The position numbers and the translations under genes are program-made. Shown piece after piece: positions 9,857 to 19,404 of a DNA stretch of 64,000 nt (position 1 is its first letter; each line of letters opens with the position of its first letter). The notes under the pieces are model-generated. The model saw nothing but the letters and a program-made list of their open reading frames with translations. It ran no database searches and had not been told where the DNA came from. This DNA is from Flavobacterium sp. (GTDB lineage: Bacteria > Bacteroidota > Bacteroidia > Flavobacteriales > Flavobacteriaceae). Location of the stretch: contig NZ_SEBR01000004.1 in assembly GCF_004295795.1 (NCBI RefSeq), forward strand, positions 310,001 through 374,000, given 5' to 3'.

Positions 9857-11295
9857 TACGCAACTTACTCACGATTGCCCTGACGCTGACTTTGGCGTTT
9901 TCGGGAACTTCGCAGACCACGAAACTCAAGACGTCTTTTGGGGAGAAATTTGCGTACGATCCTAAGATCGAACAAGACCCGAATTTGGTGCTTGCCGACA
10001 ATTACGGACATTACCTGCTTTCTGTAATCAACACCGACGGATTGACCGCCAAACGCCAAATGGTGTTGCGAAAATTCGACCAGACCAATAAACTGGTAAA
10101 GACTTTCACTTACGATTTCCCTAAATTCGACATCAGTACGCTTTATAATTACCTCGGATTCGTCGTGACCCAGGACGACCGCGTCGCCGTTTTCACCGAC
10201 ACTTACTCCGGAAAGGCCAAGAAAAGCGCTATCACAATGCACGTTTTCGATAAAAAGTCGGGAGAATTCACGAGCACCGAACTTATGGTGAACGATATTC
10301 TGTCAGCGATGAAATCAGGATCGGCCTCGATGAAAAAGACCGACAACAACCGCCTTATCGCCCTCAACTACAACCTGTACCGCGCCAAGAACGAGCCCGA
10401 AAAAAACCGCGTTCTGGTTTTAGACGGCACTTCGCTGAAGCCTTCGTGGGAAAAGGAATTCTCGTTCGCCGACGAATTCGTGACCCAAAGTTTCGACGTG
10501 ACAAACAATTCAAAAGTGGTTTTCCTGCGTTCGGCCAAAGGGTTCAAGACCGGATTCTCGATCGCTTACGGAGACGCTTCGGCACTTGTCGAAAAACCGA
10601 TAGCCGAGGCCATCAAGATCCAGGAACCAAAAGCGGTCTCGATTGGCGCTTCCGATTATCTGCTAGCCTTCAACTCGCCTACCAAAGGAATCAGAGGTGG
10701 CGATTTCTCGAATCTGATGCTTTACGATCTGGCGAGCGCGACGATCCTGAACAATCCTAAAATCGACGAATTGAACCAGACCAAAGACATCGAGAAAGCG
10801 CTTTGGCGACACGTGATCGTGCACAGCGATGCGATCGAGGTTTATGTCGAGGCGAAATCTGAAGTTCGCCAAGCCAAGGTGAACAACGTCGGAAGCATGC
10901 AAAATGCTTGGGAGCCGAAGCCTTACAATTTTTCGGGCGCTTTCCTTTACGTGCTGAACCTCGACGGAACAGTCAAAAGTGTCAAGAAACTTACGACCGA
11001 TGTGACGCGCCGCGCCGAACTTTTCCACCTTTACGGATTGACCGTGAAAGACGGCTACACGACAGTCGTCGCCGGAAAGGAAAAAGGATTCTACCAGATC
11101 GATCCGGACCGCAATTACGACATCAAAATGGCGTCGATCCAAACTTATTTCTGGTATGATCGTTACACAGATCCTTATCTCGATTACGTCAATCAGCTTT
11201 CGCACTACTTCAAGGACGGAAACAAAATGCTGCTCACGCGCATGACGCAGGACAACGAGATGCAGTTCATGTTCCTGACCGAGGAGAAGAACTGA
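9853..11295 (+). CDS. Secreted protein of unknown function
   Basis: 480 residues with a clear signal peptide (LLTIALTLTLAFSGTSQ), so periplasmic or outer-membrane associated. The remainder is rich in alternating hydrophobic strands with repeated short patterns such as RVAVFTDTYSGKAKK, NRVLVLDG and NSKVVFLRSAKG. This suggests a beta-propeller-like fold, but no family is recognised. It overlaps the preceding gene by four bases, so the products likely act together. No C-terminal T9SS sorting domain is seen. Confidence 0.75.
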   Translation: MIRNLLTIALTLTLAFSGTSQTTKLKTSFGEKFAYDPKIEQDPNLVLADNYGHYLLSVINTDGLTAKRQMVLRKFDQTNKLVKTFTYDFPKFDISTLYNYLGFVVTQDDRVAVFTDTYSGKAKKSAITMHVFDKKSGEFTSTELMVNDILSAMKSGSASMKKTDNNRLIALNYNLYRAKNEPEKNRVLVLDGTSLKPSWEKEFSFADEFVTQSFDVTNNSKVVFLRSAKGFKTGFSIAYGDASALVEKPIAEAIKIQEPKAVSIGASDYLLAFNSPTKGIRGGDFSNLMLYDLASATILNNPKIDELNQTKDIEKALWRHVIVHSDAIEVYVEAKSEVRQAKVNNVGSMQNAWEPKPYNFSGAFLYVLNLDGTVKSVKKLTTDVTRRAELFHLYGLTVKDGYTTVVAGKEKGFYQIDPDRNYDIKMASIQTYFWYDRYTDPYLDYVNQLSHYFKDGNKMLLTRMTQDNEMQFMFLTEEKN

Positions 11296-11342
11296 TACAA
11301 ACATAAAAACTTGCCGGCAGGCCGTTTCGTTCGACAATTTTC

Positions 11343-11350
11343 TACCTTTA
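11343..11350 (+). promoter_or_regulatory. Possible -7 element TACCTTTA
   Basis: TACCTTTA lies 12 bases before the Nudix start. The same octamer lies 20 bases before panB (31812-31819) and 15 bases before the PH-domain gene (47599-47606), which suggests a common promoter variant of TAnnTTTG. Confidence 0.35.
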
Positions 11351-11362
11351 GGAAAAAGTCGC

Positions 11363-11815
11363 ATGAAACAGTCTGCCGGCATTCTTTTGTACCAAACCCG
11401 GCCTTTGCGGTTCTTTCTCGTGCATCCGGGCGGACCGTTTTGGAAAAACAAGGATTTGGGCGCATGGTCGATTCCGAAAGGGGAATTCTTGGCCGATGAA
11501 AATCCGTTGCACGCGGCGGTTCGCGAGTTTGGGGAAGAAACCGGGCACGTTCTCGATTTGGATGCAAACTACCGCAAACTCGAATCGGTGAAACTCAAGT
11601 CCGGAAAAATCGTGCACGCTTGGGCTTTGGAAAAGTTCGTGGAAGCCGAAAATACCGTCAGCAACACTTTCGAGATCGAATGGCCGCCAAGGTCGGGACG
11701 CAAACTTGAGATTCCCGAAGTCGACAAGGCCGAATGGTTTCCGCTTGACGGCGCGCTGGAAAAGATCAACGAGGCACAAAAAGCGTTTCTCCTGGAAATT
11801 TCCGAGTATGCTTGA
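11363..11815 (+). CDS. Nudix hydrolase
   Basis: 150 residues, the size of a single Nudix domain. The Nudix box reads GEFLADENPLHAAVREFGEE followed by TGH, matching GX5EX7REUXEEXGU with its metal-binding glutamates. The N-terminal strand QSAGILLY and the PGGPFWKNKDLGAWSIPKG segment resemble the diadenosine-polyphosphate or NTP pyrophosphatase subgroup. It cleaves nucleoside diphosphates linked to another moiety; the actual substrate cannot be told. It is the first gene of a possible pair with the cupin-like gene 150 bases downstream. Confidence 0.9.
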   Translation: MKQSAGILLYQTRPLRFFLVHPGGPFWKNKDLGAWSIPKGEFLADENPLHAAVREFGEETGHVLDLDANYRKLESVKLKSGKIVHAWALEKFVEAENTVSNTFEIEWPPRSGRKLEIPEVDKAEWFPLDGALEKINEAQKAFLLEISEYA

Positions 11816-11965
11816 CTTTTTGGATTTGACCTCGAAGGATATGGTTTGCGACTGTCCGCCAAAGCATGTTTTCGCTGCGGAAAGCCTCTAAAATGTTGTT
11901 GGTAAATTTGTGATTTCCGATGCAGGAAAAGCCGTAAATTCGAGCAGAAATCGGTTGAGAGGCGA

Positions 11966-12889
11966 ATGCTGGAATTGTCACGCATCGGCTTGACCGAACT
12001 TACCAATCTGTCCTTCATTTTGCAGCAACAATTCAACTATACAGACATCGACCGCGTGGAAAGCCTTACCAAAAAGGAGTTTCTCGAAAACTATTACAGA
12101 CGCCAAAAACCTGTCGTGATCACGCGGCAAATCGAGGACTGGCCCGCTTTTTCAAAATGGAATTTCGATTTTCTGCAAAAGATGGCCGGAGAAACCCAGG
12201 TGCCGCTTTACGACAGTCGCAAAACCGATTACACCAAAAAAGTCAACGAGCCCGATTTTACCATGACGATGTCAGAGTACATTGCCATTCTCAAGAAAGG
12301 CCCGACCGATTTGAGGATTTTCCTTTTCAATTTGTTGAAGAACGTGCCGGCAATGAAGGCTGACATGAAATGGCCGAAGCTTGGCATAAGACTTCTCAAG
12401 GGCTTGCCACTGGTGTTTTTCGGTGGCGAGGGCGCAAAGGTCTTCATGCATTACGACGTCGATTTCCCGAATATTTTCCACATTCATTTCGAGGGAAAAA
12501 AACAGTGCGTGCTGGTTTCGCCAGACGATACAAAATACATGTACAGACTTCCCTATTCATGGATCTGTCACGAGGAAATCGACTTCGACAAACCGGATTT
12601 CGAGCGCTTTCCGGCACTTCGCCAAATCAATCCTTACATTACGCATCTCAACCACGGCGAAATGCTTTATATGCCCGAAGGTTGGTGGCATTACATGAAA
12701 TATGAAACTGCCGGATTTTCGCTCAGCCTGAGGTCTTTGGCCGGACGTCCGCGCAATCTTTTCAAAGGTCTCGTGAATTTGGTGATCAATCGAAATTATG
12801 ACAATTTCATGCGCAGACGAAAAGGTCAGGCCTGGCTGGATTACAAAGATGCCGAGGCGATTCGGCGTACGAATGCGTTGTTGAAGTAA
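11966..12889 (+). CDS. Cupin-like / JmjC-type dioxygenase protein
   Basis: 307 residues with the cupin-8/JmjC fold. The N-terminal part has the typical PVVITRQIEDWPAFSKW. The iron-binding facial triad can be read as H162 and D164 (FMHYDVD) and H242 (EGWWHYM). Known relatives are Fe(II)/2-oxoglutarate hydroxylases acting on proteins or small molecules. The substrate here is unknown. The ATG at 11966 is preceded by a purine-rich gagagg. It is followed tail-to-tail by the permease gene. Confidence 0.85.
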   Translation: MLELSRIGLTELTNLSFILQQQFNYTDIDRVESLTKKEFLENYYRRQKPVVITRQIEDWPAFSKWNFDFLQKMAGETQVPLYDSRKTDYTKKVNEPDFTMTMSEYIAILKKGPTDLRIFLFNLLKNVPAMKADMKWPKLGIRLLKGLPLVFFGGEGAKVFMHYDVDFPNIFHIHFEGKKQCVLVSPDDTKYMYRLPYSWICHEEIDFDKPDFERFPALRQINPYITHLNHGEMLYMPEGWWHYMKYETAGFSLSLRSLAGRPRNLFKGLVNLVINRNYDNFMRRRKGQAWLDYKDAEAIRRTNALLK

Positions 12890-12931
12890 GAATCGGAGCA
12901 GGGAAAACTTTCTTTTGGGTTTAAGCCGGAA

Positions 12932-14002
12932 TCATTCGTCAGGCGACGGTTTTTCCACAACCACTTCTTCCCCGACAAAAATTCCCCAAGGCTTGAGGCC
13001 GTCGACGCGATCGAAAACCACTTTGAGCACGGCAATCATCGGAATGCTCAGGAACATGCCTTTCACGCCCCAAATCATTTCGCCCACGAACAATCCCAGC
13101 AAAGCGGCAAGCGGATTGATCTTGACTTGTGATCCGACGATTTTGGGCATCACGAAATTACTGTCGAACAAATGGATCACGAACAAGGCGATCAACACGA
13201 AAAGTACGTCGGTGCTCGTTCCCGTGGCAAACGTCACTAGCAGGCTCAAAAGCAGCGAAACAAAAATCCCGATGTATGGAATCACGTTGAAAATCCCGGT
13301 TACCAAACCCAAAATCATCGCATATTTTATTCCGAAAACGCCAAAAGCCGAACACGTAAGCGCGGCCACGATCGCCATCTGTATAAGCAATCCGCTCACG
13401 TAGCGCTTTACGATGAACCTGATTTCGGCGACGGCTCCGTTCACGATCCCCACGTGTTCTTCGGCGAACAAAGCCACGATGAAACGCAGTAGCAAACGTC
13501 TGTAAAGCAGGATGAAGAACGTGTACAGAAACGTGAAAACCAGGAAAAGCACGATCGATGAAACAGACAGCAAAGCCTCGCCCGCGAGCGAAGTTCCTTT
13601 GGCAAGAGCGCCGTCGGCGGCCTGATTGACGTAAGCGATCTGATCGGAATTGTCAACGTGGAAAGTATCCGAAACCCAATCCTGCAAACTGGTCGTGGCC
13701 TTGAGCAGCTGCTCGCGAAACGCCGGAATGTCACCGGAAAGGTCAGACAGTTGCCCGATTAGGAAAAACAGCACCGACAGTACCAAAACGCTCATGCAAA
13801 CCAACGTCACGGTCGTGGCCAAAGCGCGTTTGAACTTTAGCCGAAATTCCAGAAACCGCGCCAAAGGCAACAACAACAGCGCAAAAAGCAGCCCGAAAAG
13901 CAAAGGCGCGATCACGGTTTCACCAATTATGGCGATGTAAATCAACGCGATCAAACAAAAAAGGACGTGGGCCAAACGGGTGTAAAACGGAGTTGTGCGC
14001 AT
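12932..14002 (-). CDS. AI-2E family transporter (permease)
   Basis: 356 residues with 7-8 membrane helices in the AI-2E/PerM pattern: two N-terminal hairpins, a soluble loop (about 85-145), then a C-terminal bundle. That bundle carries the conserved segments GIFNVIPYIG and NFVMPKIVGSQVKINPLAAL. Relatives export autoinducer-2 or act as Na+(Li+)/H+ exchangers. The family name does not prove the substrate. It sits in the inner membrane. It is monocistronic and divergent from the T9SS protein gene. The 372-base gap 14003-14374 holds no supported gene. Confidence 0.9.
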   Translation of the reverse strand: MRTTPFYTRLAHVLFCLIALIYIAIIGETVIAPLLFGLLFALLLLPLARFLEFRLKFKRALATTVTLVCMSVLVLSVLFFLIGQLSDLSGDIPAFREQLLKATTSLQDWVSDTFHVDNSDQIAYVNQAADGALAKGTSLAGEALLSVSSIVLFLVFTFLYTFFILLYRRLLLRFIVALFAEEHVGIVNGAVAEIRFIVKRYVSGLLIQMAIVAALTCSAFGVFGIKYAMILGLVTGIFNVIPYIGIFVSLLLSLLVTFATGTSTDVLFVLIALFVIHLFDSNFVMPKIVGSQVKINPLAALLGLFVGEMIWGVKGMFLSIPMIAVLKVVFDRVDGLKPWGIFVGEEVVVEKPSPDE

Positions 14003-14374
14003 GGAAATTTTTTCGGTTATGAACTAAAGATAGGCAAACCTTTGCAAGCGTGTCTTGGAAATATCATGATTTGCGCCGTTTGTTAAAAAGTCGGGAAAGT
14101 CGTTTTTGAATTGCACGATTTCGTTGCAAAAGCTGATTTTGAAGCCACCGTCGGAACAAATAACCAGGTTTTGTCCATACGAAATCGTTTGCATTCCACT
14201 ACAACACCACATCAAACCGCAAACAATTCTCACAAAATCAGTCCGTAAACCCGAAAAAGACTTTATCATGGCAAGTTTCGGAAAAAGTCGAAACTGTATG
14301 GTTTTTATGTGCGATGCAAAAATCGCAAACACGACAACATGCGCTATTTTTAGCATCCACCAACCAAACAAACC

Positions 14375-17290
14375 ATGAAAATAAGAATACATCATTTTTT
14401 AGGGAAAATAGTTTTGATTTTCATTTTTTCGCTTTTCGGAAGCGGGACGGCGAAAGCCCAAATCCTGACCAACGGCGATTTCGAAACCGGAGGAAGCGGA
14501 ACGGGCTTTTTCGTGCACGACTACACGCAGATCAATCCCTTAAACGGCACGAGCTCACCGGGATTCTACGCCAGGACGACGAATCCTGTGTTGATGAATT
14601 CGACTTACATTTCGGGTGGCGATCACACTTCGGGAACGGGAAATATGCTGATCGTGGACGGATCGCTTTTGTCGAACCGATTTTTCTGGACGACGGGAAG
14701 CACGGGCGGCGCGATTGGCGGATTCACGGCCGGTACAACCTACACGTTCAGCTTCTGGATCAGATCGGTTTCGAACGAAGTCACTGACGACGCCTCGACG
14801 CGTGCCAGCATCGGACTCTTTTTCGTGAACGCCAACAGCATCAATCCGGCGAACCAGAATTTCCTTGCGCCACTTCCGTCCGAAGGCTGGGTGAATGTCC
14901 AGTATTCGTTCGTGGCCGCGGCAAATAACGTCATGGTGCGCCTCAAGACCAACAATCCCGGGCCAATAGGAAATGATTTCGCGGTGGACGATTTTTCGAT
15001 CGTGCAAGGCGGATTGCCGTTCGCGGGAAGTTTCGTTTCGGTAAATCCGACCTGTCCAACCACAAATGACGGTGCGATCACGGTAAATCTCACAGGCGGA
15101 ACTTTGCCTTACACAGCTTACAATCTTACCGGAACGACGACGCAATCGAACAACAACGGTATTTTTACGGGTTTGGGCGAAGGAACTTACACTGTTTCGG
15201 TTTCGGATGCAAACGGACAACAATTCACCCAAACAGCGATCGTACTTGCTGCGCCAAACAGCCTTCAAGTGAGTGCCGATGCGACGATCTGCACCGGACA
15301 ATCGACAACTTTGACGGCGACAGGCGGAGCGAATTCATACACTTGGACGGCCAATCCGCCGGATGCTTCGCTGACGAATCCCAACAATAGTACGCAAACG
15401 GTCAGCCCGACGGTGACTACGACTTACACCGTGACTTCGGGCTCGTCATTCGATCCTACAAACCTGATCCAGAACGGTGATTTCTCGCAAGGCGACACTT
15501 TGTTCACGACCGAATACACTTATGTGGAAAACCCGAATCCTTTCGGAGTTCAGGCAGCGTACAGCATCGTGACCAATCCTAGCGCTTGGTTTACGGCATT
15601 TTCGTCTTGCGGCGACCACACTTCGGGAAGCGGAAACCTCATGGTTTTTGACGGAGCGACAGATCCTACGGGCAATGTGATCGCTTGGAGCAACCAAAAT
15701 CCTGTGACGGTTTTGCCGAATACGACTTACACTTTCTCCTATTATGTCGCTTCGGTTTCTCCCGAAAATCCGGCGAATCTCGAAGTGCGAATCAACGGCG
15801 TTTCCCAGGGCGCGCCAGTTTTGGCTCCGGGCGCGACTTGTTTGTGGACGCAGGTTTCCTACGATTGGAATTCGGGTGCGAACACGACTGCGAATTTCGC
15901 GATCTACGACAAGAATGCGGCCAGCGGCGGGAATGATTTCGCGTTGGACGACATCACTTTCCGCGAGGCGACGACCTGTCAGTATCAGGAAACGGTGACT
16001 GTGACGGTAACGCCTGGAACCGTTCCGACGTTTGCTTCGGTCAGTCCGATCTGTTCGGGCGGAAATCTTTCGGCATTGCCCACAACATCGAACAACGGCA
16101 TTTCGGGAACTTGGTCGCCGGCTTTGAACGATTCGGCCACGACCGTCTACACATTTACGCCAAATGCCGGACAATGCGCCTCGGCAACGACATTGACGAT
16201 CACCGTGAATCCCGGAACGACTCCAACTTTTGCATCGGTTGGCCCTATTTGTTCTGGCGCGCCGCTCAGTCCGCTTCCTACGACATCAAACGAAGGAATC
16301 GTCGGAACCTGGTCGCCGGCTTTGAACAATTCGGCCACGACCGTTTACACATTCACTCCGAATGCCGGACAATGCGCGTCGGTTGCGACCTTGACGATCA
16401 CCGTAAACCAAACGAACCTCACTCCTACTTTCGCTTCGGTTGCGCCAATTTGCCTGGGCGAAAACCTGTCCGGGTTACCGACGACTTCACTCGAGGGAAT
16501 TTTGGGAATTTGGTCGCCCGCCTTGAACAATTCGGCCACGACCGTTTACACTTTTACACCGAATGCGGGTCAATGTGCCAATGCGACGACGCTTACGATT
16601 GTCGTGAATCAGCCGATTGTTCCGACTTTTGCCGCAATTGCGCCAATTTGTGCAGGTTCGACTTTGAGTCCGCTTCCAACCGCATCTGCCGAGGGAATCA
16701 CAGGAACTTGGTCGCCCGCTTTGGACAATTCCGCGACGACGATTTACACTTTTACGCCAAATATTGGGCAATGCGCAACTGCGACCACGTTGACAATTAC
16801 GGTAAACGAAGCGCCCGATTTCTCGATTTCTCAAGGTTGCGACGGTGCGAGTTATGTGTTGAATGCGGTTCAATCCGACGCTTCAAATTCGGTTTACGCC
16901 TGGTTCGGTCCGAATGGAACGCAGATTGGATCACAGGCTTCGGTCGCCATTTCAGCACCCGGAATGTACGAACTCGTGGTTACGCAAAACGGCTGCAGTT
17001 CGCAACAGAACGTAAATGTCACCTCGACGCTTTGTACGATCCAAAAAGGGATTTCGGCCAACAACGACGGGCTGAACGACTATTTCGACCTCGAGGGTTT
17101 CAACGTAAGCCGCTTGCAGATTTTTAACCGATACGGAACTGAAGTCTACGCGAAATCAGGCTACAAAAAAGAATGGTACGGCCAGAGCGACAAAGGAAAT
17201 GAACTGCCCGACGGCACTTATTATTACGTCATCAATTTCGACGATAGGAAGACTAAGACGGGTTGGATTTATGTCAATCGCGCTCAGTAG
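14375..17290 (+). CDS. Secreted repeat protein with T9SS type B sorting domain
   Basis: 971 residues. A signal peptide (about 1-29) is followed by two similar lectin/CBM-like modules that begin TNGDFETGG and QNGDFSQGD. Between them lies an SprB-like segment (NPTCPTTNDGAITVNLTGG). Four repeats of about 66 residues (552-811) start at TFASVSPIC. The C-terminal domain of about 80 residues begins ISANNDGLNDYFD and contains LQIFNRYGTEVY. That is the gliding-motility type B signal that sends proteins through the type IX system to the cell surface or medium. It is probably an adhesin-like surface protein. The other frames of the repeat are open only because of its composition. Confidence 0.9.
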   Translation: MKIRIHHFLGKIVLIFIFSLFGSGTAKAQILTNGDFETGGSGTGFFVHDYTQINPLNGTSSPGFYARTTNPVLMNSTYISGGDHTSGTGNMLIVDGSLLSNRFFWTTGSTGGAIGGFTAGTTYTFSFWIRSVSNEVTDDASTRASIGLFFVNANSINPANQNFLAPLPSEGWVNVQYSFVAAANNVMVRLKTNNPGPIGNDFAVDDFSIVQGGLPFAGSFVSVNPTCPTTNDGAITVNLTGGTLPYTAYNLTGTTTQSNNNGIFTGLGEGTYTVSVSDANGQQFTQTAIVLAAPNSLQVSADATICTGQSTTLTATGGANSYTWTANPPDASLTNPNNSTQTVSPTVTTTYTVTSGSSFDPTNLIQNGDFSQGDTLFTTEYTYVENPNPFGVQAAYSIVTNPSAWFTAFSSCGDHTSGSGNLMVFDGATDPTGNVIAWSNQNPVTVLPNTTYTFSYYVASVSPENPANLEVRINGVSQGAPVLAPGATCLWTQVSYDWNSGANTTANFAIYDKNAASGGNDFALDDITFREATTCQYQETVTVTVTPGTVPTFASVSPICSGGNLSALPTTSNNGISGTWSPALNDSATTVYTFTPNAGQCASATTLTITVNPGTTPTFASVGPICSGAPLSPLPTTSNEGIVGTWSPALNNSATTVYTFTPNAGQCASVATLTITVNQTNLTPTFASVAPICLGENLSGLPTTSLEGILGIWSPALNNSATTVYTFTPNAGQCANATTLTIVVNQPIVPTFAAIAPICAGSTLSPLPTASAEGITGTWSPALDNSATTIYTFTPNIGQCATATTLTITVNEAPDFSISQGCDGASYVLNAVQSDASNSVYAWFGPNGTQIGSQASVAISAPGMYELVVTQNGCSSQQNVNVTSTLCTIQKGISANNDGLNDYFDLEGFNVSRLQIFNRYGTEVYAKSGYKKEWYGQSDKGNELPDGTYYYVINFDDRKTKTGWIYVNRAQ
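16028..16808 (+). repeat. Four in-frame coding repeats of about 198 bases
   Basis: Units start at 16028, 16226, 16427 and 16625. Each encodes TFA(S/A)(V/I)xPIC, then LPT(T/A)S, GTWSPAL and ATT(V/I)YTFTPN. Period 66-67 residues. The units are diverged, so this is an old domain duplication. Confidence 0.9.
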
Positions 17291-17298
17291 TTTTTGGA

Positions 17299-17468
17299 GC
17301 AGTTGCAGATAGCAGTGGCAGTGGCAGAAAGTAGTAGCAGTAGCAGTGGCAGAAAGCAGTAGCAGTGGCAGAAATCAGTGTCCGAAAGCAGAATGAAGAA
17401 GCAGAAATACGAAAGCAGAATGAAGAAGCAGAAAGTAGCTTAGGAAACGGAAGCAGTGGCAAAACAGC
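17299..17468. repeat. GCAGTN hexamer array A
   Basis: The gap 17291-17688 between two convergent genes holds no gene. Its first part is built of GCAGTG, GCAGTA and GCAGAA units, partly degenerate. It faces array B in inverted orientation. Confidence 0.85.
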
Positions 17469-17600
17469 ACAATGAAGAAATGTTCGTCCCGCCACTGTTT
17501 GCTAAGTACCGAATATTCTTTTACCGAAATTAGACAGTCCGTAATTTAAAACGGAAAATTTTCGCAAAGATTTTCAAGTAAGTTTCGATTTATCTTCACC

Positions 17601-17681
17601 TCCATCGCTTCTACATCCGATGCGACTGCCACTGCGATTACCACTGCCACCGCAACTGCTTCTGCTTCTGCTACTGCAACT
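17601..17681. repeat. GCAGTN hexamer array B (inverted)
   Basis: CACTGC/CTTCTG/CAACTG units run up to the histidine kinase stop. This is the complement of array A's unit, so the two arrays could fold on each other. Confidence 0.85.
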
Positions 17682-17688
17682 AAAAAAC

Positions 17689-19404
17689 TCACCCCAACGG
17701 CAATTCAAACCAAAAAAAGCTCCCCAAACCAAGATCGCTCTCAACGCCGACGCTGCCGCCCTGGGCTTCGATGAATTCACGGCTTATGGCCAATCCCAAA
17801 CCGGTTCCTGACGAGTCGCTTCCCGGAACGCGGAAATAGCGGTCAAAGATTCGGGATTGGTAATTGCGGTCGATGCCCTGACCAAAATCCTTGACGCCTA
17901 TTCTCACGAGGTTTCCACTTGATTTTGCCGAGATCTCGATCGTTGAATTCCCGGGCGAATAGCGAATCGCATTCGTGAGGAAATTGATCAGCACCCACGA
18001 AGTCTTGTCTTTGTCGGCGCGAATTTCGGGCAGGTCGAAATTTTGTGAAACGAGGGCGATTTTCTTTTGTTCCGATTGTGTTTTCACGGCCTCGACCGAC
18101 GTCGAAACGATATCCGCGACAGCGCATTTACCGATTTTTAACTGGATGTTTCCGGTTTCGAGTTGCGACATTTCGAGCAATTCACCCGTGATCTTGAGCA
18201 GGCGCGAACTGTCGTCACCAATACTTTCGAGCAAGTGTTTCTGGTCCTGATTCAGATTTCCCGTGCGCTCGTTCTCGAGTAATTTCAGCGTCAGTTTTAT
18301 CGACGCTATGGGCGTTTTGAGCTCGTGGGAAACCGTTGCGATAAAGTTCGTCTTGGCAAAATCGAGTTCCTTGAAAACCGTGATATTCCTTAGGATTATG
18401 AAGTTTCCGATGGCGACAGCTTCGTCTTCTCCGGTCGGGATTACGTTGATTTCGACGTTTTCCCGTTCGAAGTAGCTTTGCTTTCCATCTGCAAAAATCT
18501 TGATTGGATGCGCTTTGGGACTTTCGAATTCGTTCACGATCAAGGACTTGAGCAAATCGTTTCTCAAAGCGACTTCCGCTGCCGGTTTCCCGATGACATC
18601 AACTGGTTTCAAGCCCATTATTTTCAAGGCTTCATCGTTGGCCGACAAAATAATCCCGTTGTTGTCGAGGCCGATCACCGGATCGTGCATATTGTCGAGC
18701 AAAGTCTCGATGCGTTTTTTCTCGACGAGCAACTGATTGAGGTTGGAATCGGAGAATTCCTGAAGCTTTTGCGCCATGACGTTGAACGATCTTGCCAAAT
18801 CACCAAATTCGCCATCGTTCGCAAAATGTAGGCGCTGTCGGTAATTTCCTTTGGCGATCTGCCGGATGCTTTCGGTGAGTTCGCGAATCGGATTGGCGAT
18901 GTGGTTGGGAAGGTTCACCATCAGGTTGAAAGCGATCAGAAAGCAAAGACAGCCCGCAATGGCGATTACCCAATTGGCGGTCTCGGCCGTGTTTTTGGCC
19001 ATGTCGCTCTTGGTTTTAAGCGCGTCCATATTGAGTTTCATGATCTCGAAAATGCCTTGGCGGATGTTGGCTTTGACCGATTCGTCATCTGGATTTTGCC
19101 TCAGTTGGCCGAAATTCACCTGAACGTCCCTAGTGACTTTTTCTTCTCCGGATTCGGTAATGTTCCCGATCTGTTTGCTCAGATTTTGCTCGAAAGCCGC
19201 GATCGCATCGGCATTCCCGATTTTCATCTCATCCAAAGCCGACAACATTTTCCGCGAATATTCCAGCGTGTTGTAATTGGCCTTGAGAATGTTTTCGGTA
19301 TCGCGTTTTATGGCAAAAATATAGTACGAACCCAGCACGGTAAGCAGTAAAATCAGCGTCAGCAAAAGCCCGACGGCCAGATTGAGTTTGGTTTTCGTTT
19401 TCAT
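17689..19404 (-). CDS. Histidine kinase of the Kdp locus (KdpD C-terminal partner)
   Basis: 571 residues. Two membrane helices (about 8-30 and 144-165) flank a periplasmic helical domain. HAMP (about 166-218), PAS (about 232-340), HisKA with phospho-acceptor H360 (TVSHELKTP) and a catalytic ATPase domain with DFGQGI and GTGLGLAIS follow. Its start overlaps the end of the KdpD-N gene by four bases (ATGA). The pair together stands for the single KdpD protein of enteric bacteria. It should phosphorylate the sigma-54 response regulator encoded at 29600-30940. That partnership is inferred from the locus. Confidence 0.92.
   Translation of the reverse strand: MKTKTKLNLAVGLLLTLILLLTVLGSYYIFAIKRDTENILKANYNTLEYSRKMLSALDEMKIGNADAIAAFEQNLSKQIGNITESGEEKVTRDVQVNFGQLRQNPDDESVKANIRQGIFEIMKLNMDALKTKSDMAKNTAETANWVIAIAGCLCFLIAFNLMVNLPNHIANPIRELTESIRQIAKGNYRQRLHFANDGEFGDLARSFNVMAQKLQEFSDSNLNQLLVEKKRIETLLDNMHDPVIGLDNNGIILSANDEALKIMGLKPVDVIGKPAAEVALRNDLLKSLIVNEFESPKAHPIKIFADGKQSYFERENVEINVIPTGEDEAVAIGNFIILRNITVFKELDFAKTNFIATVSHELKTPIASIKLTLKLLENERTGNLNQDQKHLLESIGDDSSRLLKITGELLEMSQLETGNIQLKIGKCAVADIVSTSVEAVKTQSEQKKIALVSQNFDLPEIRADKDKTSWVLINFLTNAIRYSPGNSTIEISAKSSGNLVRIGVKDFGQGIDRNYQSRIFDRYFRVPGSDSSGTGLGLAISREFIEAQGGSVGVESDLGLGSFFWFELPLG

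Noticed and set aside
16111..17127. 338-codon frame inside the T9SS protein gene
   Set aside because: An alternate frame of the four coding repeats, open only because the repeats are alike.
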